From: Deltaproteobacteria bacterium RIFOXYD12_FULL_50_9
GTDB lineage: Bacteria; Desulfobacterota; Desulfobulbia; Desulfobulbales; CALZHT01
Assembly: GCA_001799225.1 (NCBI GenBank)
Contig: MGTA01000107.1
Span: forward strand, 1 to 6,589
DNA length: 6,589 nt
Direction of reading: 5' to 3'
Under the pieces are notes generated by a model that was not told the DNA's origin, ran no database searches, and worked only from the letters and a program-made list of their open reading frames with translations. Position numbers and translations under genes: made by a program. Of this stretch, positions 5,822 through 6,589 are shown piece by piece (the stretch's first letter is position 1; every line of letters starts with the position of its first letter).

Positions 5822-6589
5822 ATGCTGACCGCAGTTGTTGTCATCTTTGTGATCGCCTACACAGCCATTGCCCTTGAGCACCCGATCAAGATCAACAAAT
5901 CTGCTTCGGCGCTGATCGGGGCAGGTCTGCTCTGGACGGTCTATGCCGTCATGAGTGGAGACCATGCCCTGGTCGGGCAGCAACTCAACGAATCATTGGC
6001 CTCAACCGCCCAGATCGTTTTTTTTCTGCTGGGTGCCATGACCATCGTCGAGGTGGTGGATGCCCACGACGGCTTTGAAGTAATCACCTCGCGTATCAAG
6101 ACCAGCAAGCTCTCTTTGCTGATGTGGTTGGTCGGTTTCGTAACCTTTTTCCTCAGCGCTGTACTCGATAACCTTACTACAACTATCGTCATGATATCGT
6201 TGATGAAAAAGTTGCTTGATAAGCAGGAAGACCGGCTCTTTTTCGCCGGGATGATCGTGATTGCAGCTAATGCCGGCGGCGCCTGGTCGCCGATCGGCGA
6301 TGTTACCACCACCATGCTCTGGATCGGTGGTCAGATCACCTCACTGGCTATCATGAAGGGTGTTCTGACCGCATCACTGATTAACCTGCTGCTGCCATTG
6401 TTGGTGGTCAGTTACATGTTGAAGGGGCGTATGGTTGTTTCTCCGACCAAGGTTGAGGAGAGCGGTCTTCTGCATACCACCACCTTTGAGCGTAACCTGA
6501 TGTTTTTCATGGGGCTCGGCATTCTGGTCATGGTGCCGGTGTTTAAGACCTTGACTCATCTGCCGCCGTTCATGGGGATCCTTTTCGGC
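5822..6589 (+). CDS. nhaD: NhaD-type Na+/H+ antiporter, N-terminal part (runs off the window)
   Basis: The frame from ATG 5822 is open for 256 codons to the window edge without a stop, roughly half of a usual NhaD protein. The protein is very hydrophobic: helices near 3-18 and 28-45, then STAQIVFFLLGAMTIVEVVD (61-80), a helix 97-115, and SAVLDNLTTTIVM (112-124) with Asp116-Asn117. The strongest signature is NAGGAWSPIGDVTTTMLW (150-167) with Asp160. SAVLDNLTTT and NAGGAWSPIGD are diagnostic of the NhaD branch of the ion transporter superfamily, which exchanges cytoplasmic Na+ (and Li+) for external H+ in the inner membrane, mainly at alkaline pH or high salt. The ribosome-binding site AGGAG (5805-5809) lies 12 bases upstream, within an inverted-repeat loop. 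The gene has the same direction as the CLC and HD genes with no terminator between, so an ion-homeostasis operon is likely. Confidence 0.93.
   Translation, partial: MLTAVVVIFVIAYTAIALEHPIKINKSASALIGAGLLWTVYAVMSGDHALVGQQLNESLASTAQIVFFLLGAMTIVEVVDAHDGFEVITSRIKTSKLSLLMWLVGFVTFFLSAVLDNLTTTIVMISLMKKLLDKQEDRLFFAGMIVIAANAGGAWSPIGDVTTTMLWIGGQITSLAIMKGVLTASLINLLLPLLVVSYMLKGRMVVSPTKVEESGLLHTTTFERNLMFFMGLGILVMVPVFKTLTHLPPFMGILFG

Overview
The window comes from a Gram-negative bacterium: it encodes an outer-membrane Pal-type lipoprotein and typical proteobacterial envelope and transport families. Codon use is mixed and GC content looks moderate. The overall flavour would fit a Desulfobacterota (for example Desulfobulbales-like) or other marine or sediment proteobacterium. 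That placement is an impression from protein style only and should be held loosely.

Layout, left to right. (1) 1-128: the last ~41 codons of a P-type cation-transporting ATPase, entering from the left on the + strand. (2) 164-1795: a DUF389 membrane protein, 35 bp downstream and probably co-transcribed. Its C-terminus reads like a diverged OmpA/MotB-type domain. (3) 1834-2442, minus strand: a TetR-family repressor, convergent with the DUF389 gene. (4) 2443-2579: a divergent regulatory gap with a 16-bp inverted repeat (a candidate TetR operator). (5) 2580-3209: a Pal-like OmpA-family lipoprotein, followed by a strong intrinsic terminator (about 3236-3285). (6) 3354-5237: a CLC-family chloride transporter with two C-terminal CBS domains. 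(7) 5262-5765: a small HD-domain protein with a TTG start. (8) 5822-6589: the first 256 codons of an NhaD-type Na+/H+ antiporter, running off the right edge.

How the genes fit together. Four of the seven genes are integral membrane proteins. Three of these belong to ion-transport families (cation ATPase, CLC, NhaD), so the window looks like an ion and pH homeostasis neighbourhood. The CLC, HD and NhaD genes lie on one strand with gaps of 24 and 56 bp and may form an operon. The TetR/Pal pair in the middle is a separate divergent unit concerned with the envelope. It is insulated from the CLC gene by the terminator.

I see no mobile element, CRISPR array, tRNA or rRNA, and no gene-free stretch longer than about 145 bp. 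Nothing here is clearly a new system. The best leads are the OmpA-like tail on DUF389, the Pal gene apparently under a local TetR repressor, the channel-like substitution in the CLC protein, and the HD protein placed between two ion transporters.
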